This document shows positions 29,624 to 39,284 of a stretch of DNA of 64,000 nucleotides, one piece after another. The position numbers and the translations under genes are program-made. This DNA comes from Polynucleobacter sp. AP-Titi-500A-B4 (GTDB lineage: Bacteria > Pseudomonadota > Gammaproteobacteria > Burkholderiales > Burkholderiaceae). The notes below the pieces were generated by a model. The model was not told the origin of the DNA. It worked only from the letters and a program-made list of their open reading frames with translations, and ran no database searches. The stretch's first letter is position 1, and each line of letters begins with the position of its first letter. Location of the stretch: positions 186,001-250,000 of the forward strand of contig NZ_CP061311.1 in assembly GCF_018688095.1 (NCBI RefSeq), given 5' to 3'.

Positions 29624-30532
29624 ATGATGAGCTCGAATACATCCGCTGATTTGCATACTGACCCTAGCCTCTACTCGGGATTAGATGTCTATGCAGTTGC
29701 TGGCAATCCTATTGCTCACAGTAAGTCGCCCAATATTCATCAGCGCTTTGCAGAGCAATCTAAACAAGCCATCCACTATGGTCGATTACAGCCTGACTTG
29801 GATGGTTTTGTGAAGGCGGCCAAGATATTCTTTTCTGCTGGTGGAAAAGGTATGAATGTGACCGTACCATTCAAGTTGGATGCACAAGCATTTGCCGATG
29901 AACTAACGATGCGTGCGCAGTTGGCTGGCGCAGTCAATACTTTGTGGGTCCGAGATGGAAAAATCTATGGTGACAATACTGATGGCGCTGGCTTAGTAAG
30001 AGATTTATTGGCCCAAGGTATTGCTATTCATGAGTCACGTATTTTGCTCTTGGGTGCTGGTGGGGCTGCTCGCGGGGTGATCGGGCCCTTACTAGAGCAA
30101 TCACCAAAATGCTTGGTAATAGCCAATCGCACAAGCACCAAAGCAGATGAGTTAGTGAAGCTCTTTGCAAATTTAGCTGCTGCTAAAGAGGTTGCTTTGG
30201 AATCGCGCACTTTATCTGATTTAGAGAATTCTGAAAAATCACCTTATCCATTTGATTTGGTGATTAATGCAACTGCTGCCGGCCTATCAGACGCATCCCC
30301 ATTGAGCGCTGCTGCTGTAGTCAATGTTTTTACTCCAAGCTCATTTGCCTACGACATGGTCTACGGTAAAACGACTGCTTTTATGCAGCAAGCTTTGCAG
30401 CGTGGCGCTCGCATTAGTGATGGTCTTGGTATGCTGGTTGAGCAAGCCGCAGATGCATTCTTGTTGTGGCGTGGAACTGATCTCGCTAAGCAGATTGATC
30501 CGCGATCAGTCTTAGCCACATTACGCAGTTAA
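29624..30532 (+). CDS. aroE: Shikimate dehydrogenase (NADP+)
   Basis: AroE reduces 3-dehydroshikimate to shikimate. Substrate and catalytic marks are [13 protein letters not shown] (near 27-39), [10 protein letters not shown] with the catalytic lysine, DNTDGAG, and the nucleotide-binding [11 protein letters not shown]. Length 302 is slightly long because of a 20-residue polar N-terminus. It lies between the TonB-like gene and mtgA, an order I associate with Burkholderiales. Confidence 0.94.
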   Translation: MMSSNTSADLHTDPSLYSGLDVYAVAGNPIAHSKSPNIHQRFAEQSKQAIHYGRLQPDLDGFVKAAKIFFSAGGKGMNVTVPFKLDAQAFADELTMRAQLAGAVNTLWVRDGKIYGDNTDGAGLVRDLLAQGIAIHESRILLLGAGGAARGVIGPLLEQSPKCLVIANRTSTKADELVKLFANLAAAKEVALESRTLSDLENSEKSPYPFDLVINATAAGLSDASPLSAAAVVNVFTPSSFAYDMVYGKTTAFMQQALQRGARISDGLGMLVEQAADAFLLWRGTDLAKQIDPRSVLATLRS

Positions 30533-30545
30533 TTCAGTCTCACTC

Positions 30546-31301
30546 ATGCGCTGGATCGCTTATTTAGTCAAATGTCTCTTGGCTGGCTTTGTGGCTATGC
30601 AGGTGTACTTTGCTGTCCAAATTGGCTTGTGGATTAGTTTCGATCCTGGTAGCACAGCCTTTCAGCGGGCTGAGCGCTGGCGTTTATGTTCTTGGTATTG
30701 GTCTTGTCCGGTTTATTCCAAATGGACTCCTTATGACAAGATTTCAAATAATTTGAAGCGTGCCGTTTTAGTCAGCGAAGACGATATCTTTTTTCAGCAC
30801 AAAGGAGTTCGTGTTGAAGACATGCAAAAAGCTTGGGAAAAAAATCAGCAAAAATCACAGTCTGGCGGTAAAGCTAAAACGGCTCTTCGTGGGGGTTCCA
30901 CTATTACACAACAGCTCGCTAAAAATTTATTCTTATCTTCTGAGCAAAATTATTTCCGCAAAGGGCAAGAGCTGATCATTACCGGGCTTTTAGAGCTAAC
31001 GCTTTCCAAGCAAAGATTATTTGAGATTTATCTCAATTCGGTAGAGTGGGGTGAGGGGATCTTCGGGATTGGCGCCGCCTCTGCCCACTACTACGCCACT
31101 TCGCCAGCTGCGCTAGACCTAGATCAGTCCGCGGCTTTGGCTTCGGCACTTCCAGCGCCGAAGTGTTTCGATAAGGAGCAGCATTGCCGTAGAGGAAGCA
31201 TTAACTATGCTGCTCGCCAAGAATTTATTCTAGAAAATATGGGGCGCGTAGCTTTGGCGCCTATTCCAGCGCCAAAGAGTACAAACAAAAACGCTAATTA
31301 G
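30546..31301 (+). CDS. mtgA: Monofunctional peptidoglycan glycosyltransferase
   Basis: MtgA polymerises lipid II into glycan strands at the periplasmic face of the inner membrane. One membrane helix lies near residues 5-28. The GT51 domain has the catalytic-Glu motif SEDDIFFQHKG (near 77-87), RGGSTITQQLAKNLF and LELTLSKQRLFEIYLN. No transpeptidase domain follows; total length is 251. It begins 13 bases after aroE and converges with pyrF. Confidence 0.94.
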   Translation: MRWIAYLVKCLLAGFVAMQVYFAVQIGLWISFDPGSTAFQRAERWRLCSWYWSCPVYSKWTPYDKISNNLKRAVLVSEDDIFFQHKGVRVEDMQKAWEKNQQKSQSGGKAKTALRGGSTITQQLAKNLFLSSEQNYFRKGQELIITGLLELTLSKQRLFEIYLNSVEWGEGIFGIGAASAHYYATSPAALDLDQSAALASALPAPKCFDKEQHCRRGSINYAARQEFILENMGRVALAPIPAPKSTNKNAN

Positions 31302-31326
31302 TTACAGTTGCTTTAAGTAACTGCGC

Positions 31327-32166
31327 TTAGGTGGCGGCTCTTAAAGCGTCGCGTGTCGTTTGCGCAACTTGTCTTGCAGCCTGTGCAAAATCATTTCCTG
31401 AGCTGGCATACAAAATCGCTCTTGAAGAATTAATAATCATGCCAGCTCCAGGTTTTCCAGGAATGCTGCCAGCTTTAACAGTGGCTTCAATATCGCCACC
31501 TTGAGCTCCAATGCCAGGGATCAGTAAAGGCATGTCACCAACAATCGCTCTGACTTTGGCAATTTCTTCTGGGAATGTCGCACCGACTACTAGTCCGATT
31601 TGGCCAGAGCTATTCCATTTCGTGGCTGCCAAATTGGCGACATGTAAATACAAAGGCTCACCATTGGGTGCAACATTGAGGAACTGTAAATCGGAGCCAC
31701 CCGGATTAGAGGTACGACATAAAACGATGACGCCTTTGCCAGTATGTTTGAGGTAGGGTTCGATCGTGTCAAAACCCATATAAGGGTTCACAGTGATGGC
31801 ATCAGCGCCATAGCGCTCAAAAGCCTCGAGAGCATAGTGGTCAGCTGTACTGCCAATATCCCCACGCTTGGAATCCAGGATTACGGGAATATGCGGGTAC
31901 TGATCCTTAATGTGGCGTATCAACTTTTCCAGTTGGCTTTCTGCCCTTTGTGAGGCGAAGTAAGCAAACTGGGGTTTGAAGGCGCATACCAAATCTGCAG
32001 TGGCATCAGCTATCTCACGGCAGAACTCAAAGATCCCCTCGGGCTTCCCTTGTAGGGCTGGGGGCAAGCGCTTGGGGTCTGGGTCAAAACCAACACACAG
32101 CATGCTGCCTTGGGAAGCCCATGCAGACTGGAGTTGCTGGGTAAAGGTATTTGAGCGAGAGTTCAT
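31327..32166 (-). CDS. pyrF: Orotidine 5'-phosphate decarboxylase, type 2
   Basis: PyrF makes UMP from OMP, the last step of pyrimidine synthesis. The longer type 2 form (279 residues) is recognised by [12 protein letters not shown] at the start, AFKPQFAYF, the catalytic [16 protein letters not shown], and [10 protein letters not shown] near the phosphate site. Other pyr genes are at 60038-61506, so it is not in one operon with them. It is divergent from corA across 73 bases. Confidence 0.94.
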   Translation of the reverse strand: MNSRSNTFTQQLQSAWASQGSMLCVGFDPDPKRLPPALQGKPEGIFEFCREIADATADLVCAFKPQFAYFASQRAESQLEKLIRHIKDQYPHIPVILDSKRGDIGSTADHYALEAFERYGADAITVNPYMGFDTIEPYLKHTGKGVIVLCRTSNPGGSDLQFLNVAPNGEPLYLHVANLAATKWNSSGQIGLVVGATFPEEIAKVRAIVGDMPLLIPGIGAQGGDIEATVKAGSIPGKPGAGMIINSSRAILYASSGNDFAQAARQVAQTTRDALRAAT

Positions 32167-32239
32167 TGGATTTGGCTTATTTTAGTGAAACTGTCATGTT
32201 CTATAGGATAAACTAGCGCACATTCCTTAGGAGTTCACC

Positions 32240-33205
32240 ATGATCAACTTGTTCGTCCTGCAAAATGGCCGCCTCTCTCAAGAGCAAGTAGAAGATCGCA
32301 ATGAATTATTGCAATACGCCAATCCTATCTGGATTGACGTTGTTGATCCAGAGGAAGAAGAGCTCATTTGGATTAAAGAGGCTTTTGGCGTTCTTTTGCC
32401 TGAGTTGGATGACTTGGGTGACTTAGAAGCTTCTGCCCGTTATTTTGAGGCCGATGATGGCCATCTCCATATCCGCACCGATTTCTTATTGGATGAAGAA
32501 GAAACTTCTCGCAACGTGCGAGTAGCGTTTGTACTTACCAAGCAAGTATTATTTTCGATTCATGACGAAGATTTGCCGGTATTCCGCTTGGTGCGTTTAC
32601 GTGCGCGCCTGCGCCCAGGCTCAGTAAGCAATGCAAAAGATGTATTGCTCGATTTGTATTCTACCGATGCTGAGTACTCTGCCGATGCTTTGGAAGAGGT
32701 TTATGAAAACCTAGAACAAGCTGGTAAGCGCGTGTTGCAAGACGACATTAATGATGCCGACGCAGAGCAAGTGCTCGAAACAATTGCAAAAGAAGAAGAT
32801 ACCAACGGACGTATTCGTCGTAATGTGATGGATACCCGCAGAGCCTTATCTTTCTTGATGCGTAGCAAGTTGTTATCTGATGAGCAGCAAGAAGAAGCGC
32901 GGCAAATTTTGCGAGATATTGATTCTCTTGAGAACCATACAGCGTTCTTATTCGATAAGATTAACTTCTTAATGGATGCGACAGTCGGTTTCATTAACTT
33001 GAATCAATCCAAGATCATCAAGATCTTCTCGGTGGTATCAGTTGCCTTAATGCCGCCAACTTTGCTCGCTAGTGTTTGGGGTATGAACTATAAACATATG
33101 CCTGAATTGGATGCGACTTGGGGTTATCCAATGGCAATCGGCGCAATGATTATTTCTGCCATCATTCCTCTGTTTTATTTCTATCACAAAGGTTGGATGA
33201 AGTAA
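32240..33205 (+). CDS. corA: Magnesium/cobalt transporter CorA
   Basis: CorA is a pentameric divalent-cation channel of the inner membrane. A long acidic/helical cytoplasmic domain (1-255) precedes two C-terminal membrane helices. The signature VWGMNYKHMPE, which contains GMN at the channel mouth, lies between them. The protein ends in the short basic tail HKGWMK. Length 321 is typical. It ends one base before the convergent pncC gene with no room for a separate terminator. Confidence 0.94.
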   Translation: MINLFVLQNGRLSQEQVEDRNELLQYANPIWIDVVDPEEEELIWIKEAFGVLLPELDDLGDLEASARYFEADDGHLHIRTDFLLDEEETSRNVRVAFVLTKQVLFSIHDEDLPVFRLVRLRARLRPGSVSNAKDVLLDLYSTDAEYSADALEEVYENLEQAGKRVLQDDINDADAEQVLETIAKEEDTNGRIRRNVMDTRRALSFLMRSKLLSDEQQEEARQILRDIDSLENHTAFLFDKINFLMDATVGFINLNQSKIIKIFSVVSVALMPPTLLASVWGMNYKHMPELDATWGYPMAIGAMIISAIIPLFYFYHKGWMK

Positions 33206-33206
33206 T

Positions 33207-33713
33207 TTAATTCTTGAGTAGCTTCGCCAATTCGTTCAGTACGTAATGGCAAGCTTGCTCGCGGATCGCTTGACGATCTCCGTCAAAGTGCATTGTTTTT
33301 GTCAGCACCCTTTTTTCACCGGCATCGCTTTGAATGGCCCAGCCAAAACAGACTGTCCCAACCGGTTTATCTACTGAGCCACCACTTGGGCCTGCAATAC
33401 CTGTAATGGAGATGGCAGTATTCGCCCCTGAATTCACTTGCGCGCCTTCAGCCATGGCTTTGGCGACTTGCTCGCTGACAGCCCCAAAAGATTCAATGAG
33501 TTCCGATGGCACCCCTAGAGATTCTTCTTTGGCTTCATTGCTATAGGTGATGTAACCCCGCTCAAACCACTCACTTGAGCCCGCTAATTCTGTAAGGTTT
33601 GCGCAAACTAGGCCCCCAGTGCAGGATTCAGCGGCGGCCATCTTCCAGTTTTTAGATAGCAAAATTTCAGCTAAGGTTTTGACGGTATCCAGTGCAGGCA
33701 TATTTAGATCCAA
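33207..33713 (-). CDS. pncC: Nicotinamide-nucleotide amidase (CinA C-terminal domain)
   Basis: This is a stand-alone CinA C-terminal domain protein of 168 residues. Such proteins deamidate nicotinamide mononucleotide in the NAD recycling pathway. Marks are AAESCTGG (near 27-34), the ITYSNEAKEESLGVP segment and ITGIAGPSGGS. The ATG at 33713 overlaps the end of pgpA by 10 bases; an in-frame ATG at 33701 is a possible alternative start. It is the last gene of the thiL-pgpA-pncC operon. Confidence 0.9.
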   Translation of the reverse strand: MDLNMPALDTVKTLAEILLSKNWKMAAAESCTGGLVCANLTELAGSSEWFERGYITYSNEAKEESLGVPSELIESFGAVSEQVAKAMAEGAQVNSGANTAISITGIAGPSGGSVDKPVGTVCFGWAIQSDAGEKRVLTKTMHFDGDRQAIREQACHYVLNELAKLLKN

Positions 33714-34273
33714 CCCATTTGAGCACTAATGACTTGGATGACAGCCATCATTAAGAGCGTAAAGAAAGCTGCCGCAAGATCATCCACCATGATGCCAAAT
33801 CCGCGCCACAATATTTGCATTAAGTTTGATGGCGCATCAGATTTTTCTGAATTTTTAAAGTGACGATCAATCATGCCAATCGGCCCTGGTTTAGCAGCAT
33901 CAAAAAATCGGAAGAAGGCAAATGCAAGAACTTGCATCCAAATGCTGGTAGGTGTGATGAAGATCAGCACTAGCCAGAATGCCACTATTTCATCCCAAAC
34001 AATACCGCCAAAATCTTTCTTACCCAATTCTTCGCTGACATGACCACATATCCAGCATCCCAACACAATGCTAGTGCTGATAATCCACAGAAAATCTTCT
34101 GTGCTTAGGAAATACTCTCCAATTAAGAATGCAGCCCAGGCCCAGAGAGTCCCTGCAGTCCCAGGTGCTACAGGGCTGAGGCCGCTACCGAAACCAAAGG
34201 CTAGGGTGCGACTAGCAGACTGAAATATCCATTTCAAACTCGGTTGTGCTGGCGATGGATAGCTAGTCGTCAT
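33704..34273 (-). CDS. pgpA: Phosphatidylglycerophosphatase A
   Basis: PgpA removes the terminal phosphate from phosphatidylglycerophosphate to make phosphatidylglycerol at the inner membrane. The family motif GSGLSPVAPGTAGTLWAW lies near residues 29-46, and VWDEIVAFWLV near 91-101 carries the acidic site. Three to four hydrophobic segments are visible; length is 189. Its start overlaps the stop of thiL by 4 bases (ATGA), so translation is coupled. Confidence 0.92.
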   Translation of the reverse strand: MTTSYPSPAQPSLKWIFQSASRTLAFGFGSGLSPVAPGTAGTLWAWAAFLIGEYFLSTEDFLWIISTSIVLGCWICGHVSEELGKKDFGGIVWDEIVAFWLVLIFITPTSIWMQVLAFAFFRFFDAAKPGPIGMIDRHFKNSEKSDAPSNLMQILWRGFGIMVDDLAAAFFTLLMMAVIQVISAQMGWI

Positions 34274-35280
34274 TTTGCAAAGTGATCAAAAGATTTGAGG
34301 AGTGCAGCTGTGTTGGTGCTATCCATGAATTTGCCATCTTCACCCACTAGATGAATCTGCACTTCATTATTTTTCATTGGCTTGATGCGACCAATGCGAG
34401 TGAGAGGAAGTTGGAGTGCTTTACTGATATTTAGAATAGCATCACGATTTGTGCTGGGCGCGGTAAAACAAAGTTCGTAGTCATCGCCGCCACTCGCAGC
34501 AAATTGATGTTGAATTGCTTTGCTTTGTTTTAGCAAAGTTGCTGATTTGGGAAGTTGTTCCAAAATTATTTCAGCATCAACCTGTGATTGACGCAGGATA
34601 TGCATAAGGTCACCAAGTAAGCCATCCGATATATCTAGGGCCGAACTAGCAATTTCTCTGAGCTGTATTCCAAGTTCAACTCTTGGGGAGGGTTGGTGCA
34701 TGCGGTGTTCAATAGATTTCAAGTCTTGGTCTGGAAGGTTGATTTCTTGACGCAGTGCAGCAAGAGCCAGTCTTGCATCGCCAAGGGTTCCTGACACCCA
34801 AACATCATCATCCATTTTTGCCCCTGATCTACGAATGGCTTTCCCAGTTGGAATACTGCCAATGGCGGTGATCGACAAGGTCAAGGGTCCTGCAGTGGTG
34901 TCACCACCTATGAGTGGGCAAGCAAAAGGATTGGCGAGGGCAAATAGCCCCCTAGAAAAGGCTTCTAGCCATTTGGTATCGACTGCTGGCAGGGAGATAG
35001 CTAAAGTAAATCCCAGCGGTTTTGCGCCCATAGCCGCTAAGTCGGAAAGGTTGACCGCTAGGGCTTTGCGGCCCAATTGCTCGGCATCAGCTCCGGCAAA
35101 AAAATGCCTACCCTCAACCAACATATCACTCGTAATAGCAATTTCTTCGCCGAGGATTGGCTTGATGAGTGCGCAGTCGTCACCAATACCCAAACTCAGA
35201 GAAGGGTTCGAAGCAGTTCCCGTTTTGAAAAAACGTTCAATGAGATCGAATTCGCCCATTGGGCCAGATGAAGAAGACAT
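34270..35280 (-). CDS. thiL: Thiamine-monophosphate kinase
   Basis: ThiL phosphorylates thiamine monophosphate to the active cofactor thiamine diphosphate. Marks are the N-terminal GEFDLIERF, GIGDDCALI with the metal-binding Asp pair, NLSDLAAMGAKP, GGDTTAGPLTLSITAIG, and DISDGLLGDL. Length is 336. It is the first gene of the thiL-pgpA-pncC operon and is divergent from maeB over 94 bases. The cofactor it makes is used by transketolase at 39285. Confidence 0.94.
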   Translation of the reverse strand: MSSSSGPMGEFDLIERFFKTGTASNPSLSLGIGDDCALIKPILGEEIAITSDMLVEGRHFFAGADAEQLGRKALAVNLSDLAAMGAKPLGFTLAISLPAVDTKWLEAFSRGLFALANPFACPLIGGDTTAGPLTLSITAIGSIPTGKAIRRSGAKMDDDVWVSGTLGDARLALAALRQEINLPDQDLKSIEHRMHQPSPRVELGIQLREIASSALDISDGLLGDLMHILRQSQVDAEIILEQLPKSATLLKQSKAIQHQFAASGGDDYELCFTAPSTNRDAILNISKALQLPLTRIGRIKPMKNNEVQIHLVGEDGKFMDSTNTAALLKSFDHFAK

Positions 35281-35374
35281 GCCCCATTTTATGGCTCTTG
35301 GGGCTGCAATGCGAGAGAGGAATAGAATTAAAGCCTGAATACGTAAAAGTCAAAACGAGTTAGCGAGTTAGTGG

Positions 35375-37696
35375 ATGAGTAAAGAAAATAGCAAAGAGCA
35401 ACAAATTGCCGCTTTAAGAGAAGCTGCCCTGCAGTATCACGAGTTTCCAGTTCCTGGAAAAATCGAGATTGCACCTACCAAGCAATTAACTAACCAGCGC
35501 GATTTAGCGCTCGCTTACACACCGGGTGTTGCCGCTCCCTGCGAAGAGATCGTTAAAGATCCAGCGAATGCTTTCAAATACACGGCCCGCGGAAACTTAG
35601 TTGGTGTGATTACGAACGGTACCGCCGTTTTAGGTTTAGGAAATATTGGGCCGCTCGCAAGTAAGCCAGTGATGGAAGGCAAAGCGGTCCTATTTAAGAA
35701 ATTTGCCGGCATTGATGTTTTCGATATTGAAGTGAATGAAAACGATCCTGAAAAATTAGTAGAAATCATTGCAGCACTTGAGCCAACTTTTGGTGGTATC
35801 AATTTAGAAGATATCAAAGCGCCAGATTGCTTTGTGGTGGAGCGTAAGTTACAAGCGCGTATGAAGATTCCCGTCTTTCATGATGATCAGCACGGTACTG
35901 CGATTGTGGTTGCAGCCGCGATCCTCAATGGCTTGAAGGTTGTGGGTAAGGATGTGGGTAATGTGAAGTTGGTTACCTCTGGTGCAGGCGCCGCGGCTTT
36001 AGCTTGCTTAGACCTCTTGGTTGATTTAGGTATTCCGCGTAAAAATATTTGGGTAACCGATCTTGCAGGTGTTGCCTATAAAGGTCGTAAAGAATTGATG
36101 GATCCTGAGAAGGAGCCTTTCTGCCAAGAAACTGAGTTGCGCACGCTGGATGAAGTGATTGCTGGCGCTGATATTTTCTTAGGTCTTTCAGCGGGCGGTG
36201 TTTTGAAGCAAGACATGGTGAAGAAGATGGCGGACAAGCCTTTGATCTATGCCTTGGCAAATCCAACCCCAGAAATCTTGCCGGAGGAAGTGAAAGCCGT
36301 TCGTCCTGATGCAGTGATGGCGACTGGCCGTACTGACTATCCAAATCAAGTAAACAACGTATTGTGCTTCCCATTTATTTTCCGTGGCGCTTTAGACGTT
36401 GGTGCAACCACCATCACTCGCGGCATGGAAGTAGCAGCTGTGAAAGCCGTTGCAGAGCTGGCTCGAGCCGAACAGAGTGAGGTTGTGGCATCGGTCTACG
36501 GTATTGAGAACCTTTCCTTTGGCCCAGAGTATTTGATTCCGAAACCATTTGACCCACGTTTAATTACCGTTATTGCTCCTGCGGTTGCTAAAGCGGCGAT
36601 GGATGATGGTGTAGCTTTACGCCCAATCAAAGACTTTGATGCGTATCGCAATCAGTTGCAACAATTTGTGTACCACTCTGGTACTTTGATGAAGCCTCTC
36701 TTCAGTATTGCGAAGAGAGTTCCTGCAAATCAAAAACGGATTGTCTTTGCTGAGGGTGAAGATGAGCGCGTATTGCGCGCAGTCCAAATCATTCTCGATG
36801 AGCACTTGGCAACGCCAATCCTAATCGGTCGCCCAGCGGTTATCGAGCATCGTATTGAGAAGTTTGGCCTGCGGATGAAGGCGGGCGATGACTTTGAAAT
36901 CGTCAATCCAGAGAATGATTCGCGCTTCCGTGATTTCTGGCAAACCTACCTTGCACTCACTGAGCGCAAAGGGGTTACCCAATCATTTGCTAAGTTAGAG
37001 GTACGTCGCCGCAATAGTTTGATCGGTAGTTTGTTGATCCAGAAAGGAATGGCAGACGGCATGATTTGCGGAACCATTGGAAATTCTGCGACGCATTTGA
37101 AATATGTTGATGAAGTCATCGGCCATGAGTCTGGGGCAAATGTCTATGGTGCAATGTCTGGATTAATACTGCCGGGTCGCCAAGTTTTCTTAGTCGACAC
37201 CCACATTAATCTCGATCCAAGCGCATGTGAATTGGCTGAGTTGACTTTAATGGCCGCTAGTGAAATGCGTAAGTTAGGACTGGTTCCAAAAGTTGCGCTT
37301 TTATCGCACTCAAACTTTGGCTCAAGCAATGCACCTTCCGCAGTGAAGATGCGAGAAGTGTTGGCTTTGCTCCAAAAGGCAGATTCAACTTTAGAAGTGG
37401 ATGGTGAGATGCATGGCGATAGCGCATTGGACGAAACCATTCGTGCTGGCACAGTGACCTCATCGCCATTAAAGGGCGATGCTAACTTGTTGGTTCTGCC
37501 AAATATTGATGCCGCAAACATTTCTTACAACTTGTTAAAAACGGCTGCGGGCAATGGCATCGCTATTGGACCTCTGTTGCTAGGTGTCGCTAAGCCGATT
37601 CATATTTTGACTCCAGCGGCTACCGTTCGTCGCATTGTGAATTTGACTACTTTGGCTGTAGTTGAGGCCGCAAGCAACGCCAGAGGCATCTCTTAA
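35375..37696 (+). CDS. maeB: NADP-dependent malic enzyme with phosphotransacetylase-like domain
   Basis: This multidomain enzyme oxidatively decarboxylates malate to pyruvate. Residues 1-430 form the malic enzyme part: [22 protein letters not shown] with metal ligands, and the nucleotide-binding [11 protein letters not shown]. Residues from about 440 to 773 form a phosphate acetyltransferase-like domain ([15 protein letters not shown] at its start; [15 protein letters not shown] later), which in relatives senses acetyl-CoA rather than catalysing transfer. Length 773 fits MaeB. It is followed by a palindrome-rich spacer. Confidence 0.95.
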   Translation: MSKENSKEQQIAALREAALQYHEFPVPGKIEIAPTKQLTNQRDLALAYTPGVAAPCEEIVKDPANAFKYTARGNLVGVITNGTAVLGLGNIGPLASKPVMEGKAVLFKKFAGIDVFDIEVNENDPEKLVEIIAALEPTFGGINLEDIKAPDCFVVERKLQARMKIPVFHDDQHGTAIVVAAAILNGLKVVGKDVGNVKLVTSGAGAAALACLDLLVDLGIPRKNIWVTDLAGVAYKGRKELMDPEKEPFCQETELRTLDEVIAGADIFLGLSAGGVLKQDMVKKMADKPLIYALANPTPEILPEEVKAVRPDAVMATGRTDYPNQVNNVLCFPFIFRGALDVGATTITRGMEVAAVKAVAELARAEQSEVVASVYGIENLSFGPEYLIPKPFDPRLITVIAPAVAKAAMDDGVALRPIKDFDAYRNQLQQFVYHSGTLMKPLFSIAKRVPANQKRIVFAEGEDERVLRAVQIILDEHLATPILIGRPAVIEHRIEKFGLRMKAGDDFEIVNPENDSRFRDFWQTYLALTERKGVTQSFAKLEVRRRNSLIGSLLIQKGMADGMICGTIGNSATHLKYVDEVIGHESGANVYGAMSGLILPGRQVFLVDTHINLDPSACELAELTLMAASEMRKLGLVPKVALLSHSNFGSSNAPSAVKMREVLALLQKADSTLEVDGEMHGDSALDETIRAGTVTSSPLKGDANLLVLPNIDAANISYNLLKTAAGNGIAIGPLLLGVAKPIHILTPAATVRRIVNLTTLAVVEAASNARGIS

Positions 37697-37702
37697 GGCT
37701 CT

Positions 37703-37787
37703 TTAATTTATGTAAGTTAGCAATGACTTACATAAATTAATCCTATATAAATCAATAACTTATATAAAAAGCCCTGTATTTGGGCTT
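37703..37787 (+). repeat. Three consecutive inverted repeats in the maeB / barstar-like spacer
   Basis: A perfect 15-bp AT-rich inverted repeat (37703-37717 with 37726-37740, 8-base loop) is followed by a 7-bp one (TATATAA at 37744-37750 with TTATATA at 37760-37766) and a 6-bp one (AAGCCC at 37769-37774 with GGGCTT at 37782-37787). The first and last could help terminate maeB, though no long T-run follows. The set could also be an operator region for the next gene. Confidence 0.65.
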
Positions 37788-37824
37788 GATTTGATGGCGT
37801 GTTAAGGGTAACCTAGCACCCATC

Positions 37825-38445
37825 ATGAATAATCGCTCTGAAAACAGCAATACAGCCAGCTTCGAAGAACATAGCCGCGCTGAAAGTTGGGACAGCAATG
37901 ATCGCCTTGAAACCGAATCGTCCGCTGCCAATATTTATGCCCAGGGCGGCTTATCTCGTTTACAAACCTATGCAGCAAATCAAGTTTCGGGGAAAAAAGT
38001 GACAGCTTCTTGGCGTGCCGCTTTGGCCGTTCGTGATGCCGGACCGCCGGCTATGTTGCGCAGTGTGCGCACTAATATCGTGCAATCTATTCGCGCTTTC
38101 CGTACACCAGATTTACAGGAAGCAGCTACAGAACTCGGTCAGCATTTCATCTATGCCAATTGCACCAATGCAATGACTAAAGGCGAGGTTCTCGAGGCAA
38201 TTGCTATCGCTTACTCCTTTACTAAGCAGCAAGCAAAAAACTTTGATCCCTTGTTAGATGCTTTGACTACAACTACTGATAAAGCGGGTCAACAGCCTGG
38301 ATTTGTAGTCGTGCTCGAAGGTTTACCTTGTACGCAAAAATTTGACAAAGAAGCACGCGAAACTTTATTGGATGTTTTCCGTGATGCTGTTGATTATTGG
38401 GCTGAGCGTCGAACACCGTATCGCGTGTTCTACTCTTTTGCTTAA
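37825..38445 (+). CDS. Barstar-like (barnase inhibitor family) protein
   Basis: The C-terminal half (about residues 105-206) resembles the barstar fold: FIYANCTNAMTKGEVLEAIAIAYSF, FDPLLDAL, and a closing strand with YRVFYSFA. In classic systems barstar inhibits the secreted RNase barnase. Residues 1-85 are a polar, probably disordered N-terminus and a basic helical stretch not found in barstar. No barnase-type RNase gene is next to it. Similar orphan proteins occur in Burkholderiales, so it may have another partner. Its ribosome site is weak. A hairpin that overlaps the 3' end of rsmE closes the gene. Confidence 0.7.
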   Translation: MNNRSENSNTASFEEHSRAESWDSNDRLETESSAANIYAQGGLSRLQTYAANQVSGKKVTASWRAALAVRDAGPPAMLRSVRTNIVQSIRAFRTPDLQEAATELGQHFIYANCTNAMTKGEVLEAIAIAYSFTKQQAKNFDPLLDALTTTTDKAGQQPGFVVVLEGLPCTQKFDKEARETLLDVFRDAVDYWAERRTPYRVFYSFA

Positions 38446-38469
38446 TCGCAATACGCTTTGAAGTTCCTT

Positions 38470-38496
38470 AAATCGCCTCTACTTGAGGCGATTTTG
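38470..38496 (+). terminator. Terminator hairpin overlapping the 3' end of rsmE
   Basis: AAATCGCCTC (38470-38479) and GAGGCGATTT (38485-38494) form a perfect 10-bp stem with a 5-base loop, followed by a short T-rich stretch. It ends the barstar-like transcript. The right arm and loop encode the last codons and stop of rsmE on the other strand, so the two genes share the element. Confidence 0.7.
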
Positions 38497-39240
38497 CATT
38501 TCAGGGTTCCACACGCTGTGAACCGCTGTAATAGCGACCACGCCGGCTGTTTCAGTGCGTAGCACCCGTTCCCCTAGGGAAACTATTTGATAGCCTACAG
38601 CCTCTGCTTGCGCTTCTTCTTCCGGCGAATGACCGCCCTCAGGACCAATCATTAAGACAATATCTTGTGGTTCGCTTTCCATCAAAACGGCATACATGCT
38701 TTTCGTGGCATCTGGACTTAGCAGTAATTTCAGTGCTGGTTTTGGGTTGGCTTTTAGATAGGCTTCAAAAGTTTGAATTGGCTCTAGTTCTGCCAATACT
38801 GTTCTGTCACATTGTTCGCAGGCAGCTTGAATAATCCCTTGCCAATGAATCTGTCGCTTTTGGGCGCGATCCTGATCACTTGAGCGTGTGAGTTTCAGAA
38901 TCGAGCGTTCGCACTGTAGTGGCGCAATGTTTTGCGCACCGGTTTCTACTGCCTTTTCCACAATCCAATCCATTTTGTCGCCACCAGCCAAACCTTGGGC
39001 CAAAGTGATGGCATACGGCGTTTCTCGGTGGATATCGGTGTGGATCTCGCTAAGCTGGGCGGAACCACTTTTTCCGCTCAAAGAAAGAAGTTCTGCCTTG
39101 GCAATTTGCCCTTTCCCATCAAATACGGAAAATGACTCCCCAGGCTGAATACGGCGAACACGGAGATGGTGAGCGACCTCAGGGCTGAGAGTAGTGGGCT
39201 TTTGGGATTCCCATGGTCCGGGAAGATAAAATTGAGGCAT
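38479..39240 (-). CDS. rsmE: 16S rRNA (uracil-1498-N3)-methyltransferase
   Basis: RsmE methylates U1498 of 16S rRNA in the 30S subunit. The protein is a SPOUT methyltransferase: an N-terminal PUA-like part ([21 protein letters not shown]) and a C-terminal knot with [13 protein letters not shown] near 200-212 and [12 protein letters not shown] near 224-235. Length is 253. It is divergent from tkt with 44 bases between starts. Confidence 0.94.
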   Translation of the reverse strand: MPQFYLPGPWESQKPTTLSPEVAHHLRVRRIQPGESFSVFDGKGQIAKAELLSLSGKSGSAQLSEIHTDIHRETPYAITLAQGLAGGDKMDWIVEKAVETGAQNIAPLQCERSILKLTRSSDQDRAQKRQIHWQGIIQAACEQCDRTVLAELEPIQTFEAYLKANPKPALKLLLSPDATKSMYAVLMESEPQDIVLMIGPEGGHSPEEEAQAEAVGYQIVSLGERVLRTETAGVVAITAVHSVWNPEMQNRLK

Positions 39241-39284
39241 TACTGAAATATAGCCAATTTATTTTCCTCGAGACCACTTTTACG

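Noticed and set aside
39213..39284. N-terminal extension of transketolase
   Set aside because: It overlaps the rsmE start region and transketolases begin at the later MSN start.
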